Shown here: positions 8,952 through 17,792 of the stretch, piece after piece | Position numbering within the stretch: the first letter of the stretch is position 1 | Layout: each line of letters opens with the position of its first letter | Assembly (NCBI RefSeq): GCF_003248505.1 | Contig: NZ_QFOA01000009.1 | Location: 21,217-85,216, forward strand | Length of the DNA stretch: 64,000 nt | Origin: Sphingobium sp. | Lineage (GTDB): Bacteria; Pseudomonadota; Alphaproteobacteria; Sphingomonadales; Sphingomonadaceae | Direction of reading: 5' to 3' | The notes under the pieces: generated by a model | The model's database searches: none | What the model saw: the letters and a program-made list of their open reading frames with translations, nothing else | Told to the model about the DNA's origin: nothing | Made by a program: the position numbers and the translations under genes

Positions 8952-9692
8952 TTGGACAGCCAGACTATTTTGACAATCGCGCTCCTCATGGGGCTCGGCG
9001 CGATGTTGTATACGGCTGTAGGTCATGCCGGGGCATCGGCCTATCTTGCGATCATGGCGCTGTTCAGTGTCGCCCCCGCCACGATGAAGCCCACGGCTTT
9101 GGTCCTCAACATCTTGGTGGCGACGTTCACCAGTTTTCGGTTTATCCGGGCCGGGCAGTTCGATCTGCGATTGGCTTTGCCTTTTATTCTTGGCGCAGTG
9201 CCGCTCGCTTTTCTGGGCGGCGGCGTCCACTTGCCGGGCGAAACCTATCGCCCTCTGGTCGGCGTCATCCTTCTGATAGCAGGCGCGCGGCTGCTTTGGC
9301 CCCGGCCACTTGCAAAACAAACAGAGATACGACGGCCTCCGATCTGGGCAGCGCTCGGCAGCGGGGCGGGGGTCGGCCTGTTGTCCGGTCTGACCGGGAC
9401 CGGCGGCGGGATTTTTCTGAGCCCGATCCTGCTGTTTTTCGGATGGGCACTACCGCGCCAGGCGAGTGCGACGGCGGCGGTGTTCATCCTGTGCAACTCG
9501 ATCGCTGGCCTCGCAGGCAATTTGTCGAGCGTCGGTCGCCTGCCCGCCGAGCTGCCCTATTACATCGCGGCCGTGGCGGCGGGCGCTGCCATCGGCACCA
9601 GCCTGGGCGTCAAGCGCCTGCCAAGCGGGCGGCTATTGCAGCTGCTGGGCGTCGTGCTGCTGATCGCCGGCGGGAAGCTTATCTTCACCTGA
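8952..9692 (+). CDS. TauE/SafE family membrane permease
   Basis: 246 aa from a TTG at 8952, chosen because GGAGAAGG lies eight bases upstream and the first membrane helix starts at once. About eight hydrophobic segments are visible. The two family repeats carry AVGHAGASAYLA near residue 22 and SGLTGTGGGIFLSP near residue 140. Members move sulfite, sulfoacetate or other organic anions across the inner membrane; the substrate here is unknown. The gene runs toward the DNA ligase gene on the other strand with only seven bases between them. Confidence 0.88.
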   Translation: MDSQTILTIALLMGLGAMLYTAVGHAGASAYLAIMALFSVAPATMKPTALVLNILVATFTSFRFIRAGQFDLRLALPFILGAVPLAFLGGGVHLPGETYRPLVGVILLIAGARLLWPRPLAKQTEIRRPPIWAALGSGAGVGLLSGLTGTGGGIFLSPILLFFGWALPRQASATAAVFILCNSIAGLAGNLSSVGRLPAELPYYIAAVAAGAAIGTSLGVKRLPSGRLLQLLGVVLLIAGGKLIFT

Positions 9693-9699
9693 CCGGTCT

Positions 9700-11283
9700 T
9701 CACACGACAAGCTTTTTCAAACCGGCGATGCTGTCTGCTTCATGGGCGGGCTTATCCTTACGGATGCGGGCGATCCGGGGGAAACGCATGGCGAGGCCGG
9801 ATTTGTGCCGCTTGCTGTCATGGATGGAATCGAACGCGACCTCCAGCACCAGTGACTTTTCCACCTCCCGCACCGGGCCGAAGCGGTTGACGGTGTTCTG
9901 GCGCACGAAGCGGTCGAGCCATTTCAATTCCTCGTCGGTGAAGCCGGAATAGGCCTTGCCCACCGGCAGCAATTCGCCGTCCGGCGTCCAGCACCCGAAT
10001 GTATAGTCGGAATAGAAGGACGACCGTTTCCCGTGCCCCCGCTGCGCATACATCATGACGCAATCGGCGGTCAGGGGGTCGCGCTTCCATTTGTACCAGA
10101 GCGCGGCCTTGCGGCCCGCCACATAGGGGCTGTCGCGACGCTTGAGCATCACGCCCTCTATCGCGGCGTCGCGGGCGCCTGCCCTGATGTCGGCGAGCGC
10201 CCCGAAACTGTCGGCTTCGATCACATGGGACAAGTCGAACCGACTTGCGTCGAGGCTCGACATGAAGCCTTCCAGCCGGGCGCGGCGGTCTGTCCAAGCA
10301 AGGGCGCGCAGATCGTCCGTTCCTTCGATCAGCAGGTCGTAAAGGCGCACGAAAGCAGGATAATCCTCCATCATTTTCGTCGTGACGGCCTTGCGCCCCA
10401 GCCTCTGTTGAAGTGCGTTGAAGCTGGCGGCCTCACCACCCTGAAATTCGCCCCGCACCAGCAATTCGCCATCGAGCACCGCGTGCCCGCTGAAGGCAGC
10501 GGCGATTTCCGGAAAACTGCCGCTGATGTCATCGCCAGCGCGGCTGTAGAGGCGCGTTTCGCTTCCTGTCCCGACGATCTGGATGCGGATGCCGTCCCAT
10601 TTCCATTCTGCGGCATAGTCGGTCAGGTCGACGCTGTCGGCCTCGAGCGGATGAGCGAGCATGAAGGGACGGAAATAAGGTGTGCCTTCCGGGTCGGGGC
10701 GTGCCGACCGACCCTCTGCCCACTCGAACAGTGCATCATAGGGCGGGGAGAGGGCGTGCCAGACCTGCTCCACATCGTCCACGTCCAGCCCGAACGCCTG
10801 CGCGAAACCGGTCTTCGCAAGGCGTGCCGAGATGCCGACGCGCAAGCCGCCGGTCGCAAGCTTCAGAATCGCGAAGCGGCCCGACGCATCGAGATGATCC
10901 ATCATGGCGGCCAGGGTTTCGGGCGCAGCGGCGCGGCTGACGCCGTGCAAGCGGTCGATGACGGCCGACAGGCTGAGCGAACCGTCGTCGACCTCGGGCG
11001 GCTGTTCGTCTCGCCTGGGCCACAGCAGGGCGACGGTTTCGGCGAGATCGCCTACATAGTCCCGGCTCATTTCGAACAGCACGGGATCGACGCGGGCGCG
11101 GATCATCTCGCCGATGGCGGAGGACTTAACGGCTTTAAGGTCAAGGTTGCCGGTCAGCGCCGCAAGCGCCCATCCCCGGTCCGGGTCGGGAGCGCTGCGC
11201 ATATAGGCGGCGATCAGGTCCAGCTTGCCATTGCGCGAGCGGGTGTAGACGAGGCCGTCGAGCAGTTGGGAAAACGCGCGCAT
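9700..11283 (-). CDS. ATP-dependent DNA ligase (ligase-exonuclease pair)
   Basis: 527 aa. An N-terminal DNA-binding domain is followed by the nucleotidyltransferase domain with the adenylation lysine K228 in KWDGIR, then DGELLV, EGVMLKRRDSPY and the WYKWKRD motif V region, ending in an OB-fold. It seals nicks using ATP and belongs to the bacterial type often annotated as cisplatin damage response ligase, which is encoded beside an MBL-fold nuclease. The ATG directly abuts the exonuclease stop upstream. It would act beside the NAD-dependent replicative ligase in repair. Confidence 0.9.
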   Translation of the reverse strand: MRAFSQLLDGLVYTRSRNGKLDLIAAYMRSAPDPDRGWALAALTGNLDLKAVKSSAIGEMIRARVDPVLFEMSRDYVGDLAETVALLWPRRDEQPPEVDDGSLSLSAVIDRLHGVSRAAAPETLAAMMDHLDASGRFAILKLATGGLRVGISARLAKTGFAQAFGLDVDDVEQVWHALSPPYDALFEWAEGRSARPDPEGTPYFRPFMLAHPLEADSVDLTDYAAEWKWDGIRIQIVGTGSETRLYSRAGDDISGSFPEIAAAFSGHAVLDGELLVRGEFQGGEAASFNALQQRLGRKAVTTKMMEDYPAFVRLYDLLIEGTDDLRALAWTDRRARLEGFMSSLDASRFDLSHVIEADSFGALADIRAGARDAAIEGVMLKRRDSPYVAGRKAALWYKWKRDPLTADCVMMYAQRGHGKRSSFYSDYTFGCWTPDGELLPVGKAYSGFTDEELKWLDRFVRQNTVNRFGPVREVEKSLVLEVAFDSIHDSKRHKSGLAMRFPRIARIRKDKPAHEADSIAGLKKLVV

Positions 11284-12276
11284 TCAGCCCTCGTCCTCAT
11301 CCTCGCGTCCCACCAGCGCCAAGGCGCGGGCGCGAATCTGGTGGGTCATGCACCAATGCAGCAAGGCCTCCTCGCGGCCATGAGTGATCCACGTTTCGGT
11401 CGGCGCGACTTCACGGATGGTGTCGGTCAACTCATCCCAGTCGGCATGGTCGGATATTACCAACGGCAGTTCGACATTCTTCTGCCGCGCCCGTTGACGC
11501 ACGCGCATCCAGCCGGATGCCATGGCGGTGATCGGATCGGGCAGGCGGCGGCTCCAGCGGTCGTTGAGCGCGGAAGGCGGCGACAGGACGATATGGCCGC
11601 GCATATCCTTTGCAGGGACGCCGGTGGCCGGGCGCAGTTCGCCCAGATCGACGCCGAAATCCCGATATAGTGCGCACATGCGTTCTAGCGCTCCGTGGAT
11701 ATAGATAGGCCTGTCGTGGCCACGACCGCGCAATTCGCTGATGACCCGCTGTGCCTTGCCCAGGGCATAGGCACCGACCAGGACGCATCGGTCGGGATGG
11801 GCGTGGAGCGCGACGAGCAACCGGTCCATTTCGCTGCCCGTGTCGGGATGGCGGAAGACGGGCAGGCCGAATGTGGCTTCGGTCACGAAGATGTCGCATG
11901 GGACCGGCTCGAACGGCAGGCAGGTCGGATCCGGGCGGCGCTTGTAATCGCCGGTCACGACCACACGCTCGCCCGCATGTTCCAGCAGGATCTGCGACGA
12001 TCCCAATACATGGCCCGCCGGCACATAGCGGATGCGCACGCCGCCCATCCGCACTTCTTCGCCATAGGGCACCGCCGTTCCGCTGGCCGTTCCATAACGC
12101 AGCGCCATGATCGCCAGCGTTTCGCGCGTCGCCCATACGTGGCCATGCCCCCCGCGGGCATGGTCGGCATGGCCGTGGGTCACCAGTGCCCGTTCCTGCG
12201 GCAGCGACGGATCGATCCAGGCGTCGGCCGGGCGGACATAGATGCCGGTGGGGTGCGGTTCGATCCAGTGGGCCAT
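11284..12276 (-). CDS. ligase-associated DNA exonuclease (MBL fold)
   Basis: 330 aa from ATG 12276; the 12 codons before it are not convincing. The metal motif THGHADH (H34, H36, D38, H39) and later VVTGDYKRRPDP and LVISDHADWDEL mark the beta-CASP metallo-beta-lactamase group that includes Artemis/SNM1-like nucleases. It probably trims DNA ends before the ligase encoded immediately downstream with no gap. The start faces btaA, with 130 bases between them that contain the Pho-box-like array. Confidence 0.88.
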   Translation of the reverse strand: MAHWIEPHPTGIYVRPADAWIDPSLPQERALVTHGHADHARGGHGHVWATRETLAIMALRYGTASGTAVPYGEEVRMGGVRIRYVPAGHVLGSSQILLEHAGERVVVTGDYKRRPDPTCLPFEPVPCDIFVTEATFGLPVFRHPDTGSEMDRLLVALHAHPDRCVLVGAYALGKAQRVISELRGRGHDRPIYIHGALERMCALYRDFGVDLGELRPATGVPAKDMRGHIVLSPPSALNDRWSRRLPDPITAMASGWMRVRQRARQKNVELPLVISDHADWDELTDTIREVAPTETWITHGREEALLHWCMTHQIRARALALVGREDEDEG

Positions 12277-12318
12277 GGCGCTACAAGATGGGATTCGCGC
12301 TCCCGGTTCCAAGTCGGC

Positions 12319-12358
12319 CCGTCATCGTGGCGTCACGGATGCGTCACGCAGGCGACAC
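12319..12358 (+). promoter_or_regulatory. Pho-box-like direct repeats before btaA
   Basis: Four 7-mers start at 12319, 12330, 12341 and 12352, exactly 11 bases apart: CCGTCAT, GCGTCAC, GCGTCAC, GCGACAC. The 7+4 spacing and GTCA core match PhoB sites (CTGTCAT-N4-CTGTCAT). A possible -10, TCCTAT, lies at 12366-12371, eight bases beyond the last unit as in PhoB-dependent promoters. The orientation points to btaA. Confidence 0.72.
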
Positions 12359-12406
12359 GCCCATGTCCTATCGGCCCGCAAGCGACCCGGCAGCGAGGAG
12401 TGGGAC

Positions 12407-13627
12407 ATGGCAGCAGCGACGCACGGCAAGGTGACGAAGGCGGTGCACCGGCACCGGCATCTGTCGAAACAGGGGCTGCTGGAACGCGCTTTCACCTTCG
12501 CGTTTCGCGGGCTGGTTTACGCACAGATTTGGGAAGACCCCGCAATTGACATGGAAGCACTGGCAATTACGCCCGATTGCCATGTCGTGACCATCGCATC
12601 GGGCGGGTGCAACGTGCTGTCTTACCTGACGGCGGACCCGGCGCGCATCACGGCGGTCGATCTCAACACCGCGCACATCGCGCTCAACCGGCTGAAGCTC
12701 AAGGCCGCGCAGACGCTGCCCGATCACGAGAGTTTTCATCGTTTCTTCGCGCGAGCGGACGACAAGGCCAACATCGTTGCCTATCGCGATTTCGTCGCCC
12801 CGCATCTCGACGAAGCGACGCGGCGCTATTGGGAAGGGCGCGATCTGACCGGTCGGCGGCGGATCGGCGGTTTCGCGCGGGGGATTTACCGACATGGGCT
12901 GCTCGGACGGTTCATCGGCGCGGCACACTGGCTGGCAAGGCTGCATGGCGTCGACCCGAAACGGATGCTGGACGCGCGCAACCGCGAGGAACAGCGCGCG
13001 ATCTTCGAAACCGAGTTGGCACCGATTTTCGACCGGGGCTTCGTGCGCTGGTTGACGAGCCAGCCGGCTTCGCTGTTCGGCCTCGGCATCCCGCCGGCCC
13101 AGTTCGAGGCGCTGGCAGGAGACGCGCGGATGGACAGCGTGCTGAAGGCGAGGCTTCAGAAACTGGCCTGCGACTTCGACCTTCGGGACAATTATTTCGC
13201 GGTGCAGGCGTTCGGGCGCGGCTATGACGGGGGCGAAGGGCCGTTGCCGCCCTATCTTCAGTCCGTCAACCACGCTGCCGTGCGCGCGCGTGCCGGGCGG
13301 GTGGACGTACGACACATCAACTTCACCGACTTCCTCGGCAGCCAGCCCATGGCGTCGTGCGACCGCTATATCCTCCTCGACGCGCAGGACTGGATGGACG
13401 ACGGCCAGTTGAACGCGCTCTGGGCGCAGATCACGCGGACGGCCAAGCCCGGTGCCCGCGTTCTGTTTCGCACCGCGGGGGAGCCCAGCATTCTGCCGGG
13501 GCGGGTCGTCGACGATGTGCTGCGCCGCTGGGATTATCGTGCCGAGGCGTCACTCGATTATACGGCGCGCGACCGCTCGGCGATTTACGGGGGCGTTCAC
13601 CTCTATGTGCTGAAGGACGCGCCGTGA
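12407..13627 (+). CDS. btaA: SAM:diacylglycerol 3-amino-3-carboxypropyltransferase
   Basis: 406 aa (DUF3419 family). I chose ATG 12407 because GAGGAG stands seven bases upstream; the longer frame would run through the promoter. Landmarks are VYAQIWEDP near residue 45, the SAM-site stretch TIASGGCNVLSYL and AVDLNTAHIAL, and ILLDAQDWM late in the protein. BtaA transfers the aminocarboxypropyl group of SAM to diacylglycerol, giving the homoserine head group of the phosphorus-free lipid DGTS. btaB overlaps its stop (GTGA). The preceding Pho-box-like array fits induction when phosphate is scarce. Confidence 0.92.
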   Translation: MAAATHGKVTKAVHRHRHLSKQGLLERAFTFAFRGLVYAQIWEDPAIDMEALAITPDCHVVTIASGGCNVLSYLTADPARITAVDLNTAHIALNRLKLKAAQTLPDHESFHRFFARADDKANIVAYRDFVAPHLDEATRRYWEGRDLTGRRRIGGFARGIYRHGLLGRFIGAAHWLARLHGVDPKRMLDARNREEQRAIFETELAPIFDRGFVRWLTSQPASLFGLGIPPAQFEALAGDARMDSVLKARLQKLACDFDLRDNYFAVQAFGRGYDGGEGPLPPYLQSVNHAAVRARAGRVDVRHINFTDFLGSQPMASCDRYILLDAQDWMDDGQLNALWAQITRTAKPGARVLFRTAGEPSILPGRVVDDVLRRWDYRAEASLDYTARDRSAIYGGVHLYVLKDAP

Positions 13628-14277
13628 GCGATCATGGCGGGCTGATGGATGGCGTCTACCGTTATCAGCGGCACATTTACGATCTTACCCGGAAATATTA
13701 TCTGTTGGGCCGCGATGGGTTGATCGCCGACCTTTCCCCGCCGCCGGGCGGCAGTGTGCTGGAGATCGGATGCGGGACGGGCCGCAATTTGATCGCGGTG
13801 GGGAAGGCTTGGCCGAAGGCGCGGCTCTATGGCATCGACATCAGCGAAGCGATGCTGGACACTGCACGCGCCGCCGTGGCGAAGGCTGGAATGACCGAGC
13901 GTGTCATGCTGGCGCGGGCCGATGCCTCCCACTTCGAGGCAATGGCGTTGCTCGGACAGGAGCGGTTCGACCGGGTCTTCATCAGCTATGCGCTGTCCAT
14001 GATCCCGGACTGGCAGGCCGCGCTGGCTCAGGCTTCGAAATGCGTCGCGCCGGGCGGGCGACTGGAGATTGTCGATTTCGGACAGCAGGATCGTCTTCCG
14101 CGATGGTGGAAACGCCTGCTGTTGCGGTGGCTGGCGGCGTTCCATGTCTCGCCGCGCGCCGATCTGGCCGCAGCGACCGTTCAGGCGGCGCGCAATGTGG
14201 GCGGCGAGCCTGCTGTCGATGCGCTCTATTATGGTTACGCTGTCAGGGCGAGGATCAGTCGTCCCGCGCTTGCCTGA
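13624..14277 (+). CDS. btaB: DGTS synthase N-methyltransferase
   Basis: 217 aa from a GTG overlapping the btaA stop. A class I SAM methyltransferase: motif I LEIGCGTGRN at residues 46-55, YGIDISEAML next, and FISYALSMIPDW as motif IV. Tight linkage to btaA identifies it as BtaB, which trimethylates the homoserine amine to form diacylglyceryl-trimethylhomoserine in the inner membrane. Length is normal. The gene ends facing hemA, with a hairpin in the 36-base gap. Confidence 0.9.
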   Translation: MSDHGGLMDGVYRYQRHIYDLTRKYYLLGRDGLIADLSPPPGGSVLEIGCGTGRNLIAVGKAWPKARLYGIDISEAMLDTARAAVAKAGMTERVMLARADASHFEAMALLGQERFDRVFISYALSMIPDWQAALAQASKCVAPGGRLEIVDFGQQDRLPRWWKRLLLRWLAAFHVSPRADLAAATVQAARNVGGEPAVDALYYGYAVRARISRPALA

Positions 14278-14305
14278 CGCCAGGGGCGATGTTTCCCCGT
14301 TGGCG
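14278..14305. terminator. possible bidirectional terminator between btaB and hemA
   Basis: CGCCAGGGG pairs with CCCC-GT-TGGCG, leaving a two-base bulge. It fills a convergent gap but has no T-run, so the call is weak. Confidence 0.4.
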
Positions 14306-14313
14306 CCGACCGG

Positions 14314-15540
14314 TCAGGCGGCGCGGCGTTCCGCCTTTTCCAGTTCCAGCCGGTCCCAGATTTCGACGAGTGCGGACACGAGGTCGCGCATCATCTCTTC
14401 GGTATGCGCCGGTCCCGGGGTAAAGCGCAGCCGCTCGGTACCGCGCGGTACGGTCGGGTAATTGATGGGCTGCACATAGGCGCCATATTCGGCAAGGAGG
14501 ATGTCGCTGATCCGCTTCGCCTTTACCGGATCGCCGACCATCAGCGGCACGATGTGCGTGACCGACGGCATGACCGGGAGACCGGCGTCTGCCATCAGTG
14601 CCTTCAGCTTGGCGGCGGAGGCCTGCTGGCCTTCGCGTTCGTCGGTCGATTGCTTGAGATGGCGCACGCTTGCCAGTACACCGGCTACCAGCACCGGCGA
14701 CAGCGAGGTGGTGAAGATGAAACCGGGCGCATAGCTGCGGATGACGTCGATGATCATCTGGTCAGCGGCGATATAGCCGCCCATCACGCCGAACGCCTTG
14801 CCCAGGGTTCCTTCGATGATCGTCACACGACCGGCGACAGCATCCCGTTCCGAAATGCCGCCACCGCGCGGGCCGTACATGCCCACGGCATGAACTTCGT
14901 CCAGATAGGTGAGGGCGTTATATTCGTCGGCCAGATCGCATATGGCGGCGATCGGGGCGATGTCCCCGTCCATCGAATAGACGCTCTCGAACGCGATCAG
15001 CTTGGGCGCATCGGGGTCTTCGGCCGCGAGCAGTTCGCGCAGATGATCGACATCGTTGTGACGGAAAACGCGTTTTTCGCAGCCCGAATTGCGAATGCCG
15101 GCAATCATGCTGGCGTGGTTCAACTCGTCGGAAAAAACGATGCAGCCCGGCAGCAGCTTGGCGAGCGTCGAGAGCGTCGCTTCGTTGGAGACATAGCCTG
15201 ATGTGAAGAGCAGCGCACCTTCCTTGCCATGCAGGTCGGCGAGTTCCCCCTCCAGATCGACGTGATAATGGGTGTTGCCGCCGATATTGCGCGTGCCGCC
15301 CGAACCAGCGCCGACATCGTGGAGCGCTTCTTCCATCGCGGCGACGACCTTGGGGTGCTGTCCCATGGCAAGATAGTCGTTGGAGCACCAGACGGTAATG
15401 GGTTTGGGCCCATTATGGCCGTGGAAGCAGCGCGCATTGGGGTACGCGCCCTTGTTTCGCAGGATGTCGATGAAGACCCGATAGCGGCCCTCGCTATGAA
15501 GCCGGTCGATCGCCTGAGAAAAGATATGCTTGTAGTTCAC
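14314..15540 (-). CDS. hemA: 5-aminolevulinate synthase
   Basis: 408 aa from GTG 15540; the longer frame adds 23 basic residues that ALAS proteins lack, and NYKHIFSQAIDRL is a typical start. The PLP lysine falls at K248 in TLGKAFG, with DEVHAVGMYG before it and CSNDYLAMGQHP near the N-terminus. The enzyme joins glycine and succinyl-CoA, the first step of heme synthesis in alphaproteobacteria. It lies alone with 175 bases to murI upstream. A perfect 7-base-arm inverted repeat in that gap is a candidate operator. Confidence 0.95.
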   Translation of the reverse strand: MNYKHIFSQAIDRLHSEGRYRVFIDILRNKGAYPNARCFHGHNGPKPITVWCSNDYLAMGQHPKVVAAMEEALHDVGAGSGGTRNIGGNTHYHVDLEGELADLHGKEGALLFTSGYVSNEATLSTLAKLLPGCIVFSDELNHASMIAGIRNSGCEKRVFRHNDVDHLRELLAAEDPDAPKLIAFESVYSMDGDIAPIAAICDLADEYNALTYLDEVHAVGMYGPRGGGISERDAVAGRVTIIEGTLGKAFGVMGGYIAADQMIIDVIRSYAPGFIFTTSLSPVLVAGVLASVRHLKQSTDEREGQQASAAKLKALMADAGLPVMPSVTHIVPLMVGDPVKAKRISDILLAEYGAYVQPINYPTVPRGTERLRFTPGPAHTEEMMRDLVSALVEIWDRLELEKAERRAA

Positions 15541-15647
15541 TACGCTCGTCTTCCCATTCGTTCGCGCGGCCTTTGTCCGCTGCCTCATCCCCTGCCGTGG
15601 ATGCCGCACTACCTATACCCTGAGTGCTTTACCAGTCATAAAAGCCC

Positions 15648-15669
15648 TAGGGATACCGTAGAATCCCTA
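15648..15669. promoter_or_regulatory. inverted repeat upstream of hemA
   Basis: TAGGGAT and ATCCCTA arms, perfect over seven bases, are separated by eight. The site is about 108 bases before the hemA GTG, within the intergenic region, and could bind a dimeric regulator. It does not match the FNR or Irr boxes I know. Confidence 0.4.
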
Positions 15670-15715
15670 TCAGTCTGATCGAAGCGGCGCGCCATTGGAC
15701 AAAAGGCCCCAGCGG

Positions 15716-16519
15716 TCACAGTGCCTCGATATCGAAAAGGCCATAGGCTGCAAGCGCGGGCCGCAGCGCAGCGATGCTGTCGTCGAGGCGGGTGAAAACG
15801 GCTACGCCCGGTGGCGCTTCGTCGGGCCAAGGCTGCCCGTCCGTGAGAAAGGCGATCCGCCGTGCGATCCCGTCTCCGCCGTGGACGAAGCCGATCGGAC
15901 GGGGCGAAGCGGCGGCAAGTTCGGCCTCGACCAGCGGGAAATGCGTGCAGGCTAGGACGACCATGTCCATCCTGTCGCCTCCGGGCTGCCGGATAAGGCC
16001 TGCCAGCGCATCGCTCGCGACCGTCGGGTCCAACGTTTCCCCTCGCAGCTTCGCTTCCGCCAGTTGCACCAGCGCCGCCGATCCGTGACGCAACACCGTG
16101 CAATCCGTGCCATGTTCGGCTGCAAGACGGTCGACATAGGGCTGCCGGACGGTCGCGTCAGTTCCCAGCACACCGAAGACACGGCTTCTGGACAGGAGGG
16201 CGGCGGGCTTGATCGCCGGGACCGTGCCTACCACAGGAATGTCCAGTGCCGCCCGCACATGCTGAAGCGCGATGGTGGACGCGGTGTTGCACGCGATGAC
16301 GGCGAGGCGCGGGCGATAGCGTTCGACCAGGCGACCCAGCAGCGCCGGCACCCGCGCGGCGATTTCCGCCTCGCTCTTGGTGCCGTAAGGAAACCCCGCG
16401 CTATCGGCGGCATAGACGATGGGCGCGGTCGGCAGAGCGGCGCGCGCAGGCGCCAAGATCGACAATCCCCCGACACCGGAATCGAAGAAAAGGATGGGAG
16501 CATCTGGCGCGACCGTCAT
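15716..16519 (-). CDS. murI: glutamate racemase
   Basis: 267 aa from ATG 16519. The two catalytic cysteines are C77 in ACNTAS and C191 in ACTHFPL, and the N-terminal FFDSGVGGLS carries the conserved Asp and Ser. It makes D-glutamate for peptidoglycan in the cytosol. The reading frame extends 17 codons upstream, but the family starts just before the DSGVGG strand. It is transcribed away from the acyltransferase and toward hemA. Confidence 0.94.
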   Translation of the reverse strand: MTVAPDAPILFFDSGVGGLSILAPARAALPTAPIVYAADSAGFPYGTKSEAEIAARVPALLGRLVERYRPRLAVIACNTASTIALQHVRAALDIPVVGTVPAIKPAALLSRSRVFGVLGTDATVRQPYVDRLAAEHGTDCTVLRHGSAALVQLAEAKLRGETLDPTVASDALAGLIRQPGGDRMDMVVLACTHFPLVEAELAAASPRPIGFVHGGDGIARRIAFLTDGQPWPDEAPPGVAVFTRLDDSIAALRPALAAYGLFDIEAL

Positions 16520-16636
16520 CGCGCCGGTGTCGCGGCAGCGGGCTAGAGTGTCAATGCCCGGCCCCGGCAAGATCGATTAGGCAAGATTTTACCCTTCCTC
16601 TTTACCGTCCCGGTTTCAACGGGGACCTGCGGGCGA

Positions 16637-17713
16637 ATGGACGGGCAAGAGGGTAGGCTGCATTTTCCGGCGCTGGACGCTCTGCGAGGCATCGCGGCTG
16701 TCGCGGTAGCGCTGTTCCACGTTCCCGCCTTTGTCGGGGGTCAACTGTTTCCGAGCGCCTATCTCGCGGTCGACCTGTTTTTCTGCATCAGCGGGGTGGT
16801 GTTGGTGCAGGCCTATGGCGGCAGGCTCGCGCACGGGGGCAGTCGATGGCCGGTGTTGCGCGCGCGTATCGTGCGGCTCTACCCTATGGCGCTGCTGTCT
16901 GGACTGTGCAGCCTGATGTTCCTGTTGACCTTGAGCGAGCATCGGTCGGCCCTGATGCAGGGCGCTGGGGCGGTGCCCTATCTGCTCAACCTGTTGCTTA
17001 TCCCCTGTCCGCTGGACGGCAGTGGATCGGGCGACCTTTACCCGCTCAATTTCGTCGCATGGACGTTGTTGGCGGAACTGCTCGTCAGCCTGTGCTTCAT
17101 CGTACGACCGCGGTGGTTCCTCGCGCCCCGGACAACGCTGGTCGTCGCGTCGCTGGCGCTCGTAACGCTGATCTTGAGCGTGGGCAGGGCGGGGCATCTC
17201 AATCTTGGCTTCAACGCAGAACAGTTCCCTGCGGGCATGGGGCGCGCCGTTTTCTCCTTCGCGGTCGGCGCTGGAATCGCGCAGGCCCGGCGCAACGGTC
17301 TGTTGTCATGGACGAGGGTTTCTCCGTCTCTGCTATATTGCCTAACGATTGCGATGCTGTGCGCCGCTCCCCCGGAAGGCTGGCGACCCGCCTACGATCT
17401 GATCGTCGTCGCTACCCTGGTCCCAGCGATCGTGGCATGCGCCTGCATGGCGAAAGTGGATGGGCTTATGCAGCCGATTGCTGCCCTGTTGGGAAGCGCA
17501 TCCTATCCCCTCTATCTGCTGCAGGTGCCCCTTTCCGCTTTCGCCGCGTCGCTGGTCGCGGCGTTGGGCATCGGTAGCGGCTCCATCGCGCTGGGCCTGG
17601 GCTTTGCCTTGGGGTTGGTGGTGACGGGTCGGTGGGTCGACGTCCATATCGACCGACCGGTGCGGCGATGGCTGACCGAGGCGCGCCTGCCCAAAGCATC
17701 GGCCTTGGCGTAA
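16637..17713 (+). CDS. acyltransferase family 3 membrane protein
   Basis: 358 aa. The N-terminal LDALRGIAAVAVALFHV with H28 is the hallmark of OafA/YrhL-type acyltransferases, followed by DLFFCISGVVL and about ten hydrophobic helices. These enzymes O-acetylate or acylate surface glycans and lipids from the inner membrane. There is no SGNH domain, so this is the short form. The neighbours murI and plsY do not reveal the acceptor. Confidence 0.85.
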   Translation: MDGQEGRLHFPALDALRGIAAVAVALFHVPAFVGGQLFPSAYLAVDLFFCISGVVLVQAYGGRLAHGGSRWPVLRARIVRLYPMALLSGLCSLMFLLTLSEHRSALMQGAGAVPYLLNLLLIPCPLDGSGSGDLYPLNFVAWTLLAELLVSLCFIVRPRWFLAPRTTLVVASLALVTLILSVGRAGHLNLGFNAEQFPAGMGRAVFSFAVGAGIAQARRNGLLSWTRVSPSLLYCLTIAMLCAAPPEGWRPAYDLIVVATLVPAIVACACMAKVDGLMQPIAALLGSASYPLYLLQVPLSAFAASLVAALGIGSGSIALGLGFALGLVVTGRWVDVHIDRPVRRWLTEARLPKASALA

Positions 17714-17792
17714 GAGCGCAAGCAGAGCCAATCTCGCCTTGCCACGGGCGGCGGGCCGCTTATGGTCGCGCCAACTCCAAATGGCGGATTTC

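Noticed and set aside
8798..9952. 384-codon plus-strand frame overlapping the TauE/SafE gene
   Set aside because: Different frame from the permease, Arg/Pro rich, no hydrophobic pattern.
10033..11670. 545-codon plus-strand frame
   Set aside because: It lies opposite the ligase and exonuclease genes with intact active sites.
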